NCBI RefSeq assembly: GCF_016804325.1
Contig: NZ_CP043627.1
Span: 1,687,001 to 1,751,000, forward strand
Direction: 5' to 3'
Length of the DNA stretch: 64,000 bases
Source: Methylobacterium aquaticum
GTDB taxonomy: Bacteria; Pseudomonadota; Alphaproteobacteria; Rhizobiales; Beijerinckiaceae
Shown here: piece by piece, positions 25,025-34,077 of the stretch
Layout of the letters: each line of letters begins with the position of its first letter
Numbering within the stretch: position 1 is the first letter of the stretch
Position numbers and translations under genes: made by a program
Notes under the pieces: generated by a model
Databases searched by the model: none
Told to the model about the DNA's origin: nothing
What the model saw: only the letters and a program-made list of their open reading frames with translations

Positions 25025-26671
25025 GGCCCGCCCGCCCGGACGGGACATCGCCGACGCCCCGGCCGCCCGCTTCGTCACCGGCTCGACGCTGCGCCACGTC
25101 GTGGTGATGGGGGCGACCGGCTCGGTCGGCCTGATGGCGATCTTCGTCGTCGACCTCCTGTCGCTGCTCTACATCGCGCGCCTCGGCGATCCCGTGCTCA
25201 CGGCGGCGGTGGGCTTCGCCACCATCGTCCAGATCTTCGCGGTCTCGATCAACATCGGGATGATGATCGCCGTCGGCGCCCTGGTCTCGCGGGCGCTGGG
25301 CGGCGGCGACGTCGCGCTGGCACGCCGCCTCGCCGCCTCGTCCCTGGTTCTGGCGGTCGTCGCCTCCGGCCTCGTGACGGCGCTGATGCTGCCGCTGCTG
25401 ACGCCGTTCCTGACGCTGATCGGCGCCGGTCCCGAAACCGTGCCGGCGGCCCGGACCTTCCTGTGGATCGCCCTGCCCTCGTCCCTCCTGATGGCGCTCG
25501 GCATGGGGTTCTCCGGCGTGCTGCGGGCGGTCGGCGACGCGCGGCGGGGCATGAACGTCACGCTCGCCGGGGCCGCGGTCACGGTCCTGCTCGACCCGCT
25601 GCTGATCTTCGGCCTGAATCTCGGGATCGAGGGGGCGGCGATCACCATCGTGATCGCCCGCCTCGCCTTCGCCTGGGTGGGCTATGCGGGCGCCGTGCGC
25701 GTCCACCGGATGGTGGCGCGGCCGACCCTCGCGGCGGTGCTCGCCGATGCCGGGCCGATCCTGCGCGTGGCCCTGCCCACCGTGCTCACCAACCTCGCCC
25801 CGCCGGTGGCGAGCGCCTTCCTCGCCCACGTCATGGCCGGGTTCGGCACCGCGACGGTCGCCGGCAATGCGGTGGTCGACCGGGTGGTCCCGGTGGCCTT
25901 CGGCGGCCTGTTCGCGCTGTCGGGCGCTGTCGGCCCGATCCTCGGCCAGAACTGGGGCGCCGGCCGCTTCGACCGGATGCGCGCGACCCTGCGCGATGCC
26001 GCCCTGGTCACCGGCCTCTACGTCGCGGCGGTCTGGCTCGCGCTCGTCTTCGCCCGCGGGCCGCTCACCGCCCTGTTCGGCCTTTCGGGCGCGGGCGCCG
26101 ACCTCCTGGCCTTCTTCTGCCTCGCCGGCGGGGCGATCTGGTTCTTCAACGGACTGCTCTTCCTCGGCAACGCCTCGTTCAACAATCTCGGCTTCCCGCT
26201 CGCCGCGAGCGCCCTCAACTGGGGCCGGGCGACCCTCGGCACGATGCCGACGGCCTGGCTCGGCGCGCATCTCGCCGGGCAGAGGGGGCGATGGCCGGGA
26301 TGGGGATCGGGTCGGCGTTGTTCGGGGTGGTGGGGCTGGCGCTGGCGTTCCGGACGGTGGGGGTGCTGGAGCGGCGGGAGGTCGCGAATCCCGGGCGGAG
26401 TGAGCGCGCCCGGGTCGTGGAACGGCTGCCGTCGCGTTTCGGGATCGGCCGGCTCGGAGAGGATCGCCCCCCTGAGAGCCTGTTTGAGCAGGATTTCTAC
26501 CCAATATTTGAGGCAGACGGGATCATCCTACCCGCTAACCTCATCCTGAGGTGCGAACGAAGTGAGCCTCGAAGGAGGGCTCCAGGGATCGCAGAGGCTT
26601 CTGGAGCCCTCCTTCGAGGTCAGTCGATCTGCGATCGGGTGCGATCTCTGATCGCCAACACCTCAGGATGA
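25017..26671 (+). CDS. MATE-family efflux transporter, frameshifted, with a read-through tail
   Basis: An inner-membrane multidrug/cation antiporter with twelve hydrophobic segments. Conserved parts include GSVGLMAIFVVDLLSLLYIA, GRALGGGDVALARR-like text at residues 90-105, GMGFSGVLRAVGDARRG and GGLFALSGAVGPILGQNWGA. After GAHLAG the frame breaks; one more G in the ggg at 26277-26279 restores AEGAMAGMGIGSALFGVVGL. The restored frame then has no stop until 26669-26671, inside a palindromic repeat, so about the last 65 residues are encoded by repeat DNA. The natural end may have been near residue 455. Confidence 0.87.
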
Positions 26672-26743
26672 GGTGGAATGGTAGGATATCTCCTGATTTT
26701 TCTCAGTTTTTGTCAAATCACGCTGCTCAAACAGGCTCTGAGG
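26471..26743 (+). repeat. MITE-like palindromic repeat, family 2, copy 1 (full length)
   Basis: About 273 bases. Terminal inverted repeats are cctgagagcctgtttgagca / tgctcaaacaggctctgagg. An inner palindrome at 26538-26674 has arms acctcatcctgaggtg and cacctcaggatgaggt and the internal pair cgaaggagggctccag / ctggagccctccttcg. Copy 3 (50741-51010) is nearly identical in reverse orientation; copies 2, 4 and 5 are shorter or diverged. It has no coding capacity of its own. Confidence 0.9.
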
Positions 26744-26790
26744 AAATCCTTGCCTCACGCCCCGCCCGGCGGTGCGCGAGGCCGGCCGTC

Positions 26791-28005
26791 TCATTTCAGC
26801 ATGGGACAGCCGCCCTCCGCCAGGGGCCGGAAGGCCTGGTCCGCCGGGACCGTGTCGACGAGCGTGTAGTAATCGTACGCCCCCTTCGAGTCGGACGGCT
26901 TCTTCACCTCGAAGAGATAGATCGGGTGGATCGCCCTGCCGTCCGGGCGCACGGTCAGGTCGCCGAACAGCCGGTCGCGCGGGCCCTTGCGCTTCATCTC
27001 CGCCACGGCGGTCCGGGCGTCGTCGCTGCCGGCGCGCGCGACCGCGTCGAGATAGGCGAGCGTCGCCGAGTAGACGCCGGCCTGGTTGCCGCTCGGCACC
27101 TTGCCGGCCTGGCCGGGCCGGGCGGCGAAGCGCCGGGCGAAGGCCCGGGTCTCGTCGCTCATGTCCCAGTAGAACGACTCGGTCAGCAGCAGGCCCTGCG
27201 CGTCCTTCAGGCCCATCGCGTGCACGTCGTTGATGAAGACCAGGAAGGCGACCAGCGACTGCCCTCCCTGCGTCAGCCCGAACTCGTTGGCCTGCTTCAC
27301 GATGTTGATCGCGTCGGCGCCCGCATTGGCGAGCCCGACCACCTTCGCGCCGGAGCCCTGCGCCTGGAGCAGCAGGGACGAGAAGTCGGCTGTGCCGAGC
27401 GGGTGGCGGCTCGCTCCCCTCACGGCGCCGCCGTGGCGGGTGACGTAGGCGCTCGCCTCGGCCTCGATCCCCTGGCCGAGCGCGTAGTTCACGGTCAGGA
27501 AGTACCAGGAGGTGCCGCCGCGCTTCATCATGGCGGCGGCGGTCGTGTTGCCGGTGGCCCAGGCGTCGTTGACCCACTGCACCGTGTTGGGCGAGCAGGC
27601 CTTGCCGGTGAGGTCCGAGGTGGCGGTGGCCGAGGCGAGCAGCGCCATCCGGGTGTCGCGCAGGAGCGCGTTGACGGCGAGGCCGACCGAGGAATTCGGC
27701 ACGTCCACCACTGCGTCGACCTTCTCCACGTCGAGCCACTTGCGGGCGATCGACGAGCCGACATCCGCCTTGTTCTGATGGTCGGCTGCGACGATCTCGA
27801 CCCGGATGTCCTTGCGGCCGGCGGCGAAATCCTCGGCCGCCATGCGGGCGGCCTCGACCGAGCCCTGGCCGTTGGTATCCTGGAACGGCCCGGACATGTC
27901 GGTCAGCACGCCGATCCGCACCACGCCGTCCGAGATCTCGGCCCTGGCCGCACCGGCTCCGAGCAGGGTCGTCGCCAGCAGCAGCGCCCGCATCACCGTC
28001 CGCAT
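26791..28005 (-). CDS. LivK-like ABC transporter substrate-binding protein (orphan, P450 locus 1)
   Basis: A 404-residue periplasmic binding protein with signal peptide (MRTVMRALLLATTLLGAGAA, cut near ARAEIS). The mature part opens VVRIGVLTDMSGPFQDTNGQ and has EIVAADHQNKADVGSSIARK and SRHPLGTADFSSLLLQAQGS, typical of the Leu/Ile/Val family. No permease or ATPase gene is nearby. It is the last gene of the ferredoxin-P450 run on the same strand, 41 bases after the ferredoxin. A close paralogue heads P450 locus 2 (48156). It may deliver or sense the P450 substrate (inference). Confidence 0.9.
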   Translation of the reverse strand: MRTVMRALLLATTLLGAGAARAEISDGVVRIGVLTDMSGPFQDTNGQGSVEAARMAAEDFAAGRKDIRVEIVAADHQNKADVGSSIARKWLDVEKVDAVVDVPNSSVGLAVNALLRDTRMALLASATATSDLTGKACSPNTVQWVNDAWATGNTTAAAMMKRGGTSWYFLTVNYALGQGIEAEASAYVTRHGGAVRGASRHPLGTADFSSLLLQAQGSGAKVVGLANAGADAINIVKQANEFGLTQGGQSLVAFLVFINDVHAMGLKDAQGLLLTESFYWDMSDETRAFARRFAARPGQAGKVPSGNQAGVYSATLAYLDAVARAGSDDARTAVAEMKRKGPRDRLFGDLTVRPDGRAIHPIYLFEVKKPSDSKGAYDYYTLVDTVPADQAFRPLAEGGCPMLK

Positions 28006-28046
28006 CGTCTTTCTCCCCTTGGCTTTGCTCTACGCGTGTCGATGGC

Positions 28047-28370
28047 TCAGACCTGACGGTCGGGCAGACGCACCACGAGCCCGTCGAGGTCGGCGGTGGC
28101 GACGACCTGGCAGGACAGCCGGCTCGTCGGCCGGCGCTCGGCGGCGGCGCCGTCGAGCAGGGCGTCCTCGTCCTCCGAGACCGGCGGCAGACGGCCGGCC
28201 CAGGCCTCGTCGACGTAGACGTGGCAGGTCGCGCACATCGCGCTGCCGCCGCACTCGGCCACGATCCCGTCGAGGCCGCGGGCGACGGCGCCCTGCATCA
28301 GGCTCGTGCCCTCGGCGACGTCGAGATCCCGCCGCGCGCCGTCCGGGCGGATGAAGGTGATGATCGGCAT
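28047..28370 (-). CDS. [2Fe-2S] ferredoxin (adrenodoxin/putidaredoxin type)
   Basis: A 107-residue ferredoxin. The cluster ligands are Cys40, Cys46, Cys49 and Cys87 in VAECGGSAMCATCHVYVDE and RLSCQVVATADL, the C-x5-C-x2-C...C pattern of vertebrate-type ferredoxins. It should carry electrons from the FAD reductase at 30355-31598 to the P450, whose gene ends 13 bases upstream. The start MPIITFIRPDGARRD at 28370 is the only sensible one. Cytosolic. Confidence 0.95.
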   Translation of the reverse strand: MPIITFIRPDGARRDLDVAEGTSLMQGAVARGLDGIVAECGGSAMCATCHVYVDEAWAGRLPPVSEDEDALLDGAAAERRPTSRLSCQVVATADLDGLVVRLPDRQV

Positions 28371-28383
28371 GGAGGGTCGTCCT

Positions 28384-29610
28384 TCAGGCGGCCGTCAGCG
28401 TGACGGGCAGGCGCTCGAGCCCGCGCAGGGTGTTGTTGTAGCGGCGGACGACCGGGCCGGTGATCGCGATCGCGCCGACCCTGGCGGCGAGCGCCGAGAG
28501 CATCACCTCGCCCTCGAGGCGGCCGAGGAGCTGGCCGACGCACATGTGGATGCCGGACCCGAAGCCGACATGGCCGACCGTCGCGCGGGTCGGGTCGTAA
28601 CGGTCGGGCTCCTCCCAGCGGCGCGGGTCGCGGTTGGCGGCGCCGAGGAACATCAGCACCTTGGAACCCTCGTCGAGGCGGGCCCCGCCGATCTCGACCG
28701 GCCGGGTCGTGGTGCGGAAGAAGGTCTGGACCGGGCTCTCGTACCGCACCGCCTCCTCGAACGCCGCGCGGGCGAGTCCCGGATCGGCGCGCAGGGACGC
28801 CCAGGCCGCGGGATAGCGGGCGAGGCAGTACAGGGCGGCCCCGATGCTGTTCACCGTCGTGTCGAGGCCCGCCGTCAGGAGCGAGCGCACGAGGAGGGGC
28901 GCCTCCTCGTGGGTGATGGCGCCGGCATCGGCCGCCGCGTGGATCGCCGCGCCGAAGCCGCCGGGCGCGAGGTTCTCGCGCCGGCACTGCTCCATGACCC
29001 AGGCGACATGGGGCGCCGCGGTCTCGAAGGCGTGCCGGCGCAGCGCGTTGGGCGGTCCGAAGGCGTTGAAGGCGAGGCCGGCATAGGGCAGCAGGTGCTC
29101 GCGCCCCTCTCGGGCCAGCCCGACCGCGTCCGGAAAGACCGAGAGCGGGAACGCCTCGGCGAGGTCGGCGACGGCGTCGATCTCGCGGCGGGCCAGGAGC
29201 TCGTCCACGAGGCGGTGCGCGGCGGCCTGGAACCGGTCGCGCAGGGTCTTCATCACGGCCGGCGACAGGACGCGGTTCAGGACCGCACGGGTGCGTCCAT
29301 GCGCCGGCGGATCGGCCTCCAGGATCAGGCTCTGGGGCCGCCAGGGCTTCTCCCTGGCGAAGTCGCTCAAGCCCACGCCGCGGCCGGAGCAGAAGGTCGC
29401 CGGATCGTGCAGCACGGTCCGCACCTCCTCGTAGCGGGCGACCGCGTGCACGTTCCAGCGCGGCAGCCACACCACCGGTCCGGCCTCCCGCAGGGCCTCG
29501 TGGATGCGGTGCGGATCCTCGAAGAACTCGGTCGAGAACGGATCGACGTCGACGGCCGGGGCGCCCGAGCCGTGAAGCGCGGGCGCGGATGCATGTGATG
29601 CGGCGATCAT
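28384..29610 (-). CDS. Cytochrome P450 (locus 1)
   Basis: A 408-residue soluble class I P450. The I-helix oxygen-binding motif is LLTAGLDTTVNSIGAA, the K-helix E-x-x-R is in AFEEAVRYESP and the heme-binding loop is VGFGSGIHMCVGQLLGRLEG. Substrate is unknown; MarR control and the neighbouring binding protein suggest a small aromatic or other carboxylic compound. Start MIAASHASAPALHG at 29610; an open frame to 29763 overlaps the divergent MarR gene and is rejected. It heads the P450-ferredoxin-binding protein transcript. Confidence 0.95.
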   Translation of the reverse strand: MIAASHASAPALHGSGAPAVDVDPFSTEFFEDPHRIHEALREAGPVVWLPRWNVHAVARYEEVRTVLHDPATFCSGRGVGLSDFAREKPWRPQSLILEADPPAHGRTRAVLNRVLSPAVMKTLRDRFQAAAHRLVDELLARREIDAVADLAEAFPLSVFPDAVGLAREGREHLLPYAGLAFNAFGPPNALRRHAFETAAPHVAWVMEQCRRENLAPGGFGAAIHAAADAGAITHEEAPLLVRSLLTAGLDTTVNSIGAALYCLARYPAAWASLRADPGLARAAFEEAVRYESPVQTFFRTTTRPVEIGGARLDEGSKVLMFLGAANRDPRRWEEPDRYDPTRATVGHVGFGSGIHMCVGQLLGRLEGEVMLSALAARVGAIAITGPVVRRYNNTLRGLERLPVTLTAA

Positions 29611-29750
29611 CCTGGTCCTCCCATGTCCTGTCGTGATGGCGCGATGTAACGGGCGCGGCCGACTCCCGGCTCTCCACACGGATCGGCCGGGCGAGCCTCG
29701 ACGGGCTGCCTCCGACGCGACATAAGGGCGGGCACGGACGGCGCGCCGGG

Positions 29751-30302
29751 GTGGAGATGGCAACGGGTCGAGCAGGACGCGCCGCGGGTCGGGCGGACGA
29801 CCGGGCGACGACGGCGGGCGCGACGCCCGGGCCGCGGCTCGACCTCGAGCGGTACGTGCCGGCGCTCCTGACCTTCGTCGCCAACAAGCTCTCGCACAGC
29901 GCGAGCGCCACCTATCAGCGGCGCTTCGGCGTGAACGTCACCGAGTGGCGGATCATGTCCCTGCTCGCCATCGAGCCCGGCATCCCGGCCACGCGCATCT
30001 GCCAGGTGATCGGCTTCGACAAGGGGCCGGTGAGCCGGACCCTGGCCGCGATGGAGAAGCGGGACCTCGTGGCGACGGACGAGGATCCGGACGACGCGCG
30101 CCGGCGCCTCACCCGCCTCACGGCGCGGGGCGAGGCGCTGCACGACGAGATCATCGTCGTGGCGCTGGATCGGGAGCGGCGCCTCACGGCCTGCCTGACG
30201 CCCGAGCAGCGCGACACCCTGATCGACCTTCTCAACCGCCTGCACGCGAACCTGCCTGCCGTCACGACGTCGGGGACCTCCGGGCGCAGGCGCCGGGAGT
30301 GA
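29751..30302 (+). CDS. MarR-family transcriptional regulator of P450 locus 1
   Basis: A 183-residue winged-helix repressor. The core runs from RLDLERYVPALLTFVANKLS through VNVTEWRIMSLLAIEPG and the recognition helix GFDKGPVSRTLAAMEKRDL to the wing DEDPDDARRRLTRLTARG. It is divergent from the P450 gene, 140 bases apart, and convergent with the FAD reductase, so it probably controls both units. MarR proteins are usually released by a phenolic ligand, here unknown. The ATG at 29757 is an equally good start. Confidence 0.9.
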   Translation: MEMATGRAGRAAGRADDRATTAGATPGPRLDLERYVPALLTFVANKLSHSASATYQRRFGVNVTEWRIMSLLAIEPGIPATRICQVIGFDKGPVSRTLAAMEKRDLVATDEDPDDARRRLTRLTARGEALHDEIIVVALDRERRLTACLTPEQRDTLIDLLNRLHANLPAVTTSGTSGRRRRE

Positions 30303-30335
30303 TCGCAGGGGAGCGATCGAGGGGGGAGCGATCAC
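30299..30335. terminator. Weak hairpin between convergent MarR and reductase genes
   Basis: Eight-base arms gtgatcgc / gcgatcac separated by 21 bases, starting at the MarR stop. It could end transcription from either side; there is no T run. Confidence 0.3.
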
Positions 30336-30354
30336 GGGGCGGACGAACCCCGCC

Positions 30355-31598
30355 TCACGCGGCCGCGGCGGTTCCGATCGCCGCCCGCAAGTCGAAGGAG
30401 GGGTCGCCCGCCTGGTCGGGCGCCAGCGCGGCGCGCGCGGCGAGCAGCCGCCGGGCGATCATGTGGTCGGCCGGCCGGTTAACCGATTCGACCCCGACGA
30501 GGTGCCCCTCCCGGTAGCAGAAGACCGAGAACGGCCCGTTCGCCGGGTCGCCGCGCGTCACGGTCCGGTCGTGCGGCCGGGCAAGGCCGGCGATCTGCAG
30601 CTTCCAGCGGCCCTGGTCGCTCCAGAACCAGGGCAGGGCGGCGTAGGGGGCCGCCCGGCCGGTGAGCCGGGCCGCGACGCAGCGGGCCTGGTCGACGGCG
30701 TTCTGCACCGACTCGATCCGCGTCGGTGCGTCCCCCGCGAAGGCGCTCGGGAACTCGGCGCAGTCGCCGATCGCCGAGATGGAGGGGTCGGACGTGAGGA
30801 GGGCGTGGTCGACGAGGATGCCGTCGGCGACCGACAGGCCCGCCGCGACCGCGAGGTCGACGTTCGGCACGACGCCGATGCCGACGAGGACCAGATCGGC
30901 CGGGACGACACGACCGTCCGCGGTCACGACCGCGGCGACACGACCGTCCGTCCCCGCGATGCGCCCGACGCCGGCGCCGAAGGCGAACCGGATCCCGGCG
31001 GCCTCGTGCGCGGCCCGGAAGAAGGCCGAAACCGGCTCGGAGACCGCCCGGGACATCACCCGCCCGGCGGCCTCGACGACCGTGACGGCGATCGCCCGCG
31101 CCGCGGCGACGGCCGCGAATTCGAGGCCGATGAAGCCCGCGCCCACGATGACGACGCGCTCGACGCCGGCAAGGCGGCGCCGGATGTCGTCGGCATCCGC
31201 CAGGGTGCGGAGCTGGAGGACACCGGCAAGATCGGCCCCCGGCACCGGCAGGGTGCGGTTGCGGGCCCCCGTCGCCAGAATGAGATGGTCGTAGGGCAGT
31301 CGCTCGCCCGATGCGAGCGCGACCTGCCTGACGGCCCGGTCCAGCGCGACGGCACGGGTGCCGAGACGGAGCGCGATGCGGTGGTCGGCGTAGTAGCCGG
31401 GGGGCGCAGCGCCAGGGTCTCGCCCGTCGCCTTGCCGGTCAGATAGGCCTTGGAGAGCGGCGGGCGCTGGTAGGGTGCGACGGCCTCGTCCCCGACGACC
31501 GTCAGCGTTCCGCCGAAGCCCGCCTCGCGCAACGAGGCGGCGGCCTGGAAGCCGGCCTGGCCGGCCCCGACGATGACGACGTCGTTCCCACCGCTCAT
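30355..31598 (-). CDS. FAD-dependent ferredoxin reductase (P450 redox partner), frameshifted
   Basis: A putidaredoxin/rubredoxin-reductase-type enzyme. FAD fold: DVVIVGAGQAGFQAAASLRE. NAD fold: VVIVGAGFIGLEFAAVAAA. Others: APYQRPPLSKAYLTG, LILATGARNRTLPVPGADL and SISAIGDCAEFP. The first 65 residues and the rest are in different frames. One more G in the six-G run at 31399-31404 joins LALRPP to GYYADHRIAL and gives about 414 residues, normal for the family. It completes a three-component P450 system with the ferredoxin and P450. A tandem palindrome lies 74 bases upstream of its start. Confidence 0.92.
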
Positions 31599-31898
31599 GG
31601 CCGAGCCTCGGGCATCGTTTCCTCCTCGGTGGGCGATCGTTCGCTCTCGAGTCGAAAGCTCGCACGTTCCTGTTGCCTTGGCAACTTATAAGTTGCCAAG
31701 GCAACCATATGCCTGCGTCGGACCCCTGCACCTCCCGCGGTCACCGCGGCAGCGGACATCAGGGTTGCGGAAGGGCAGGCGCCGTCCCCGGCCGAGAGAC
31801 CGGCAGATCCCGAACGGCCGCGATCCCCTCTTCCGTCAGGAAGGGGGATCGCCTGCTCTCACCGGCACAGGGCCTGGATCAGAGATCGCACGGAGCGA
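31599..31898. other. Intergenic region upstream of the ferredoxin reductase
   Basis: Contains the double palindrome at 31672-31705. The remainder to the DUF1127 stop (31899) shows no convincing gene; the short frames there lack family signatures and start context. Confidence 0.5.
31672..31705. promoter_or_regulatory. Tandem palindromic operator upstream of the ferredoxin reductase
   Basis: A perfect 34-base palindrome built from two 14-base palindromes, gttgccttggcaac (31672-31685) and gttgccaaggcaac (31692-31705), separated by ttataa. The centres are 20 bases apart, two helical turns, as expected for two dimers side by side. The AT core may overlap the -10 region. The MarR gene of the same locus is the likeliest binder. 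No copy is seen in the P450-MarR divergent region. Confidence 0.75.
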
Positions 31899-32225
31899 TC
31901 ACGGCCCCCGCCCCTCCACCGCCCGCCCGTCCCGGGCGGCCAGCCGCACGGTCACGGCCGGCGGCGGGGGCTGGCGTCGCGCGCGGCGTCGATGCACCAG
32001 GGGCAGGGTCGGGTCCTGCATGAACGGCAGGTCGAGGGCGCCCATCACGTCGTTGCGGGTCAGCCCGATGTCTTTCAGACCGCGGTCGTCGAGCTCGGCC
32101 AGGCGGTAGGCGGCGCGGCGGTTGATCCACAGGGTGACGATCCGGGCCACGATCTGCACGGCCTTGCGGCCGAAGCCGAGGGCGAACGTGAGGGCACCGT
32201 AGAGGGGGGCGTAGCTGATCGTCAT
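31899..32225 (-). CDS. DUF1127 domain protein
   Basis: A 108-residue protein. The short Arg-rich DUF1127 helix pair is RRAAYRLAELDDRGLKDIG followed by LTRNDVMGALDLPF. DUF1127 proteins in alphaproteobacteria are small and bind RNA or influence phosphate and carbon responses. This one is longer than usual, with an extra N-terminal hydrophobic stretch and a basic Pro-rich tail. Start MTISYAPLYG at 32225. It is divergent from the LysR gene. Confidence 0.82.
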   Translation of the reverse strand: MTISYAPLYGALTFALGFGRKAVQIVARIVTLWINRRAAYRLAELDDRGLKDIGLTRNDVMGALDLPFMQDPTLPLVHRRRARRQPPPPAVTVRLAARDGRAVEGRGP

Positions 32226-32386
32226 CGTGGTCTCCCGCGAAAAGAGCATGCGGCGAACCTCGTTTGCGCCGGCCTCGCTCGTTCCGCTGCGTCACTCATA
32301 GCCGCGCTTGGCCGATGCGTTGAGCGAATGATTGAGATGTGTCACATCACAGGAATTGATGTGGGTATCGACGACGGAGCGGCCCG

Positions 32387-33259
32387 GTGCATCCCCTCGA
32401 CATCGACCAGCTCCGGACCCTGGTGGCGATCGCCGAGAGCGGCTCGTTCACCCGGGCGGCGGACCACGTCCACAAGACCCAGTCCGCCGTCTCGATGCAG
32501 ATGAAGCGGCTCGAGGAGCGGATCGGGCGCGAGATCTTCGCCAAGGCCGGCCGCGGCGTGCGGCTGACCGACGACGGCGAGCGCCTGCTCGATTATGCCA
32601 GGCGCATCGTGCGGCTGCAGAGCGAGTGCCTGGCGACCTTCGACGAGGGCGACCTCGCCGGGCGGGTGCGGCTGGGCCTGCCGGACGACTACGTCGACCG
32701 CTACCTGCCGGAAATCCTCGGGCGCTTCGCCCGGACCCATCCCCGGGCCGAGGTCACGGTGATCTGCGAACCCACCGACATGCTGGCCGAGCGGATCGCC
32801 GACGGCGACATCGACCTCGCCATCGTCACCGAGGCGAGAGGACGGCGGACCGTCGAGACGATCCGCACCGAGGCCCTGCTCTGGGTCACGTCGAGCCGCC
32901 ACGCGGTCCATACAGAGCAGCCGGTGCCCCTCGCCCTGGGGCGGCCGGCCTGCAACTGGCGCCGGGTCGCCATCGAGGCGCTGGAGCGCGGCGGGCGCCA
33001 GAGCCGGATCCTGTTCGTCAGCTGGAATTCCACCGCGGTCGGCGCCGCGGTCCTGGCGGGGCTCGCCGTCTCGGTCCTGCCCGAGAGCGCGGTGCGCCCC
33101 GGGATGCGGGTGCTCGGGCCGCAGGACGGCTTTTCGGCCCTGCCGGCCTGCCGCATCGGGCTCCTGCGCCACCGCGCGGAGGAGCCCAACCCCCTGGCCG
33201 ACATCCTGGCCGGGCAGATCCGGCAATGCCTCGACAATCTCGGGCTTGCGGCGGAATGA
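32387..33259 (+). CDS. LysR-family transcriptional regulator
   Basis: A 290-residue regulator. The HTH is LDIDQLRTLVAIAESGSFTR through HKTQSAVSMQMKRLEERIG, followed by the linker helix. The C-terminal effector domain starts near GRVRLGLPDDYVDRYLPEIL. It resembles LrhA/HexA-type regulators of motility and surface traits; target and ligand unknown. A GTG start at 32387, divergent from DUF1127 by 161 bases, so that promoter region is a candidate target. Confidence 0.92.
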   Translation: MHPLDIDQLRTLVAIAESGSFTRAADHVHKTQSAVSMQMKRLEERIGREIFAKAGRGVRLTDDGERLLDYARRIVRLQSECLATFDEGDLAGRVRLGLPDDYVDRYLPEILGRFARTHPRAEVTVICEPTDMLAERIADGDIDLAIVTEARGRRTVETIRTEALLWVTSSRHAVHTEQPVPLALGRPACNWRRVAIEALERGGRQSRILFVSWNSTAVGAAVLAGLAVSVLPESAVRPGMRVLGPQDGFSALPACRIGLLRHRAEEPNPLADILAGQIRQCLDNLGLAAE

Positions 33260-33275
33260 CGATCCGGAACCGGCC

Positions 33276-33512
33276 TCAGCGCAGGGCCGCGACGAACCGG
33301 TTGCTGAGGTTGCCGAACAGGCCGCCGGCCGAATCGCCGTAGACCGCGAGCGCCGACGTCAGGGCGAGGAAGATCAGGCCCGCGATCAATGCGTACTCGA
33401 TCGCCGTCGCGCCGGATTGGTCACGCCGGAAGCACCGCGGCGCCCCCGTCCCCCGTGATCTGCCACGCACGTCGTCCACTCCCGGTCCGTCGCGCCCGAC
33501 ATTAGGGCGCAT
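33276..33512 (-). CDS. Flp-type (type IVb) pilin
   Basis: A 78-residue pilin precursor. The prepilin core is RRDQSGATAIEYALIAGL, with cleavage expected by TadV-type peptidase after the Gly and the conserved Glu5-Tyr6 of mature pilin, then a hydrophobic helix ending near LAVYGDSAGGLFGNL. The leader from the ATG at 33512 is long (about 35 residues), so a later start is possible. No tad/cpa genes are nearby. Convergent with the LysR gene. Confidence 0.85.
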   Translation of the reverse strand: MRPNVGRDGPGVDDVRGRSRGTGAPRCFRRDQSGATAIEYALIAGLIFLALTSALAVYGDSAGGLFGNLSNRFVAALR

Positions 33513-33643
33513 CCCCTCACCGAGGGTTAATCCGACGGGATAATCCGATCGGGGCGGTGCCCTGCCCTTGCGGCAGGCGCCGTTCCGCGTTCCGGCAGGG
33601 GGCGCGCGCCGAACCCTGTTCCAGGCGCGCGCCGAGGCCTCGT

Positions 33644-33904
33644 TCAGTCCTTGCCGGTCTCCTTGCGCAGGGCGTCGATGCGCTGCGAGGCCTCGGCCTT
33701 GTCGAGGTCGGGGTCGAAGGCGTCGTCGTCCTTCGCCTGCTCGGCCAGGGTCTTGAGGTAGGAGGCCTGCGCGCCGGTCATCGGCTCGGAGCCGGTGGTC
33801 CAGTCCTTCGGGTCCTTGATGCGGTTCGAGGTGTCCTTCGGGTCCTGCTTCGGATTCTCGGTCTCTCGGGCGTCGGCCTTCTTGGTGGCGGTCTTGGCGG
33901 TCAT
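33644..33904 (-). CDS. DUF3072 domain protein
   Basis: An 86-residue, highly charged protein: a Lys/Asp-rich N-terminal half (about residues 1-35), then PMTGAQASYLKTLAEQAKD and KAEASQRIDALRKETGK, which define DUF3072. Cytosolic, function unknown; the family is frequent in alphaproteobacteria with stress-inducible genes. Single gene between the pilin and the branched-chain aminotransferase. Confidence 0.85.
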   Translation of the reverse strand: MTAKTATKKADARETENPKQDPKDTSNRIKDPKDWTTGSEPMTGAQASYLKTLAEQAKDDDAFDPDLDKAEASQRIDALRKETGKD

Positions 33905-34020
33905 GAGAGCCTCATGTTCTCCGAATGTTCCGCCCAGATAACGGCGACGCCCCGGCCCGCGTTCCCGGTCCGACCACGGCCGCGGCGCCTTGTCCCCGGA
34001 AATTACGGACCCGGACGCGC

Positions 34021-34054
34021 GAAGGCCCCGGGCGGTCTCCCGCCCGGGGCCTTC
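34021..34054 (-). terminator. Strong hairpin downstream of the branched-chain aminotransferase
   Basis: Fourteen-base perfect arms (gaaggccccgggcg / cgcccggggccttc) around a six-base loop, 24 bases past the gene's stop. The stem is strong enough for intrinsic or attenuated termination, although a T run is missing. Confidence 0.7.
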
Positions 34055-34077
34055 GGTTCACGCGCTGGTCGCGAGGC

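Noticed and set aside
22955..25078. A 707-codon open frame on the minus strand
   Set aside because: Antisense of the CPA2 antiporter; low-complexity charged sequence without domains.
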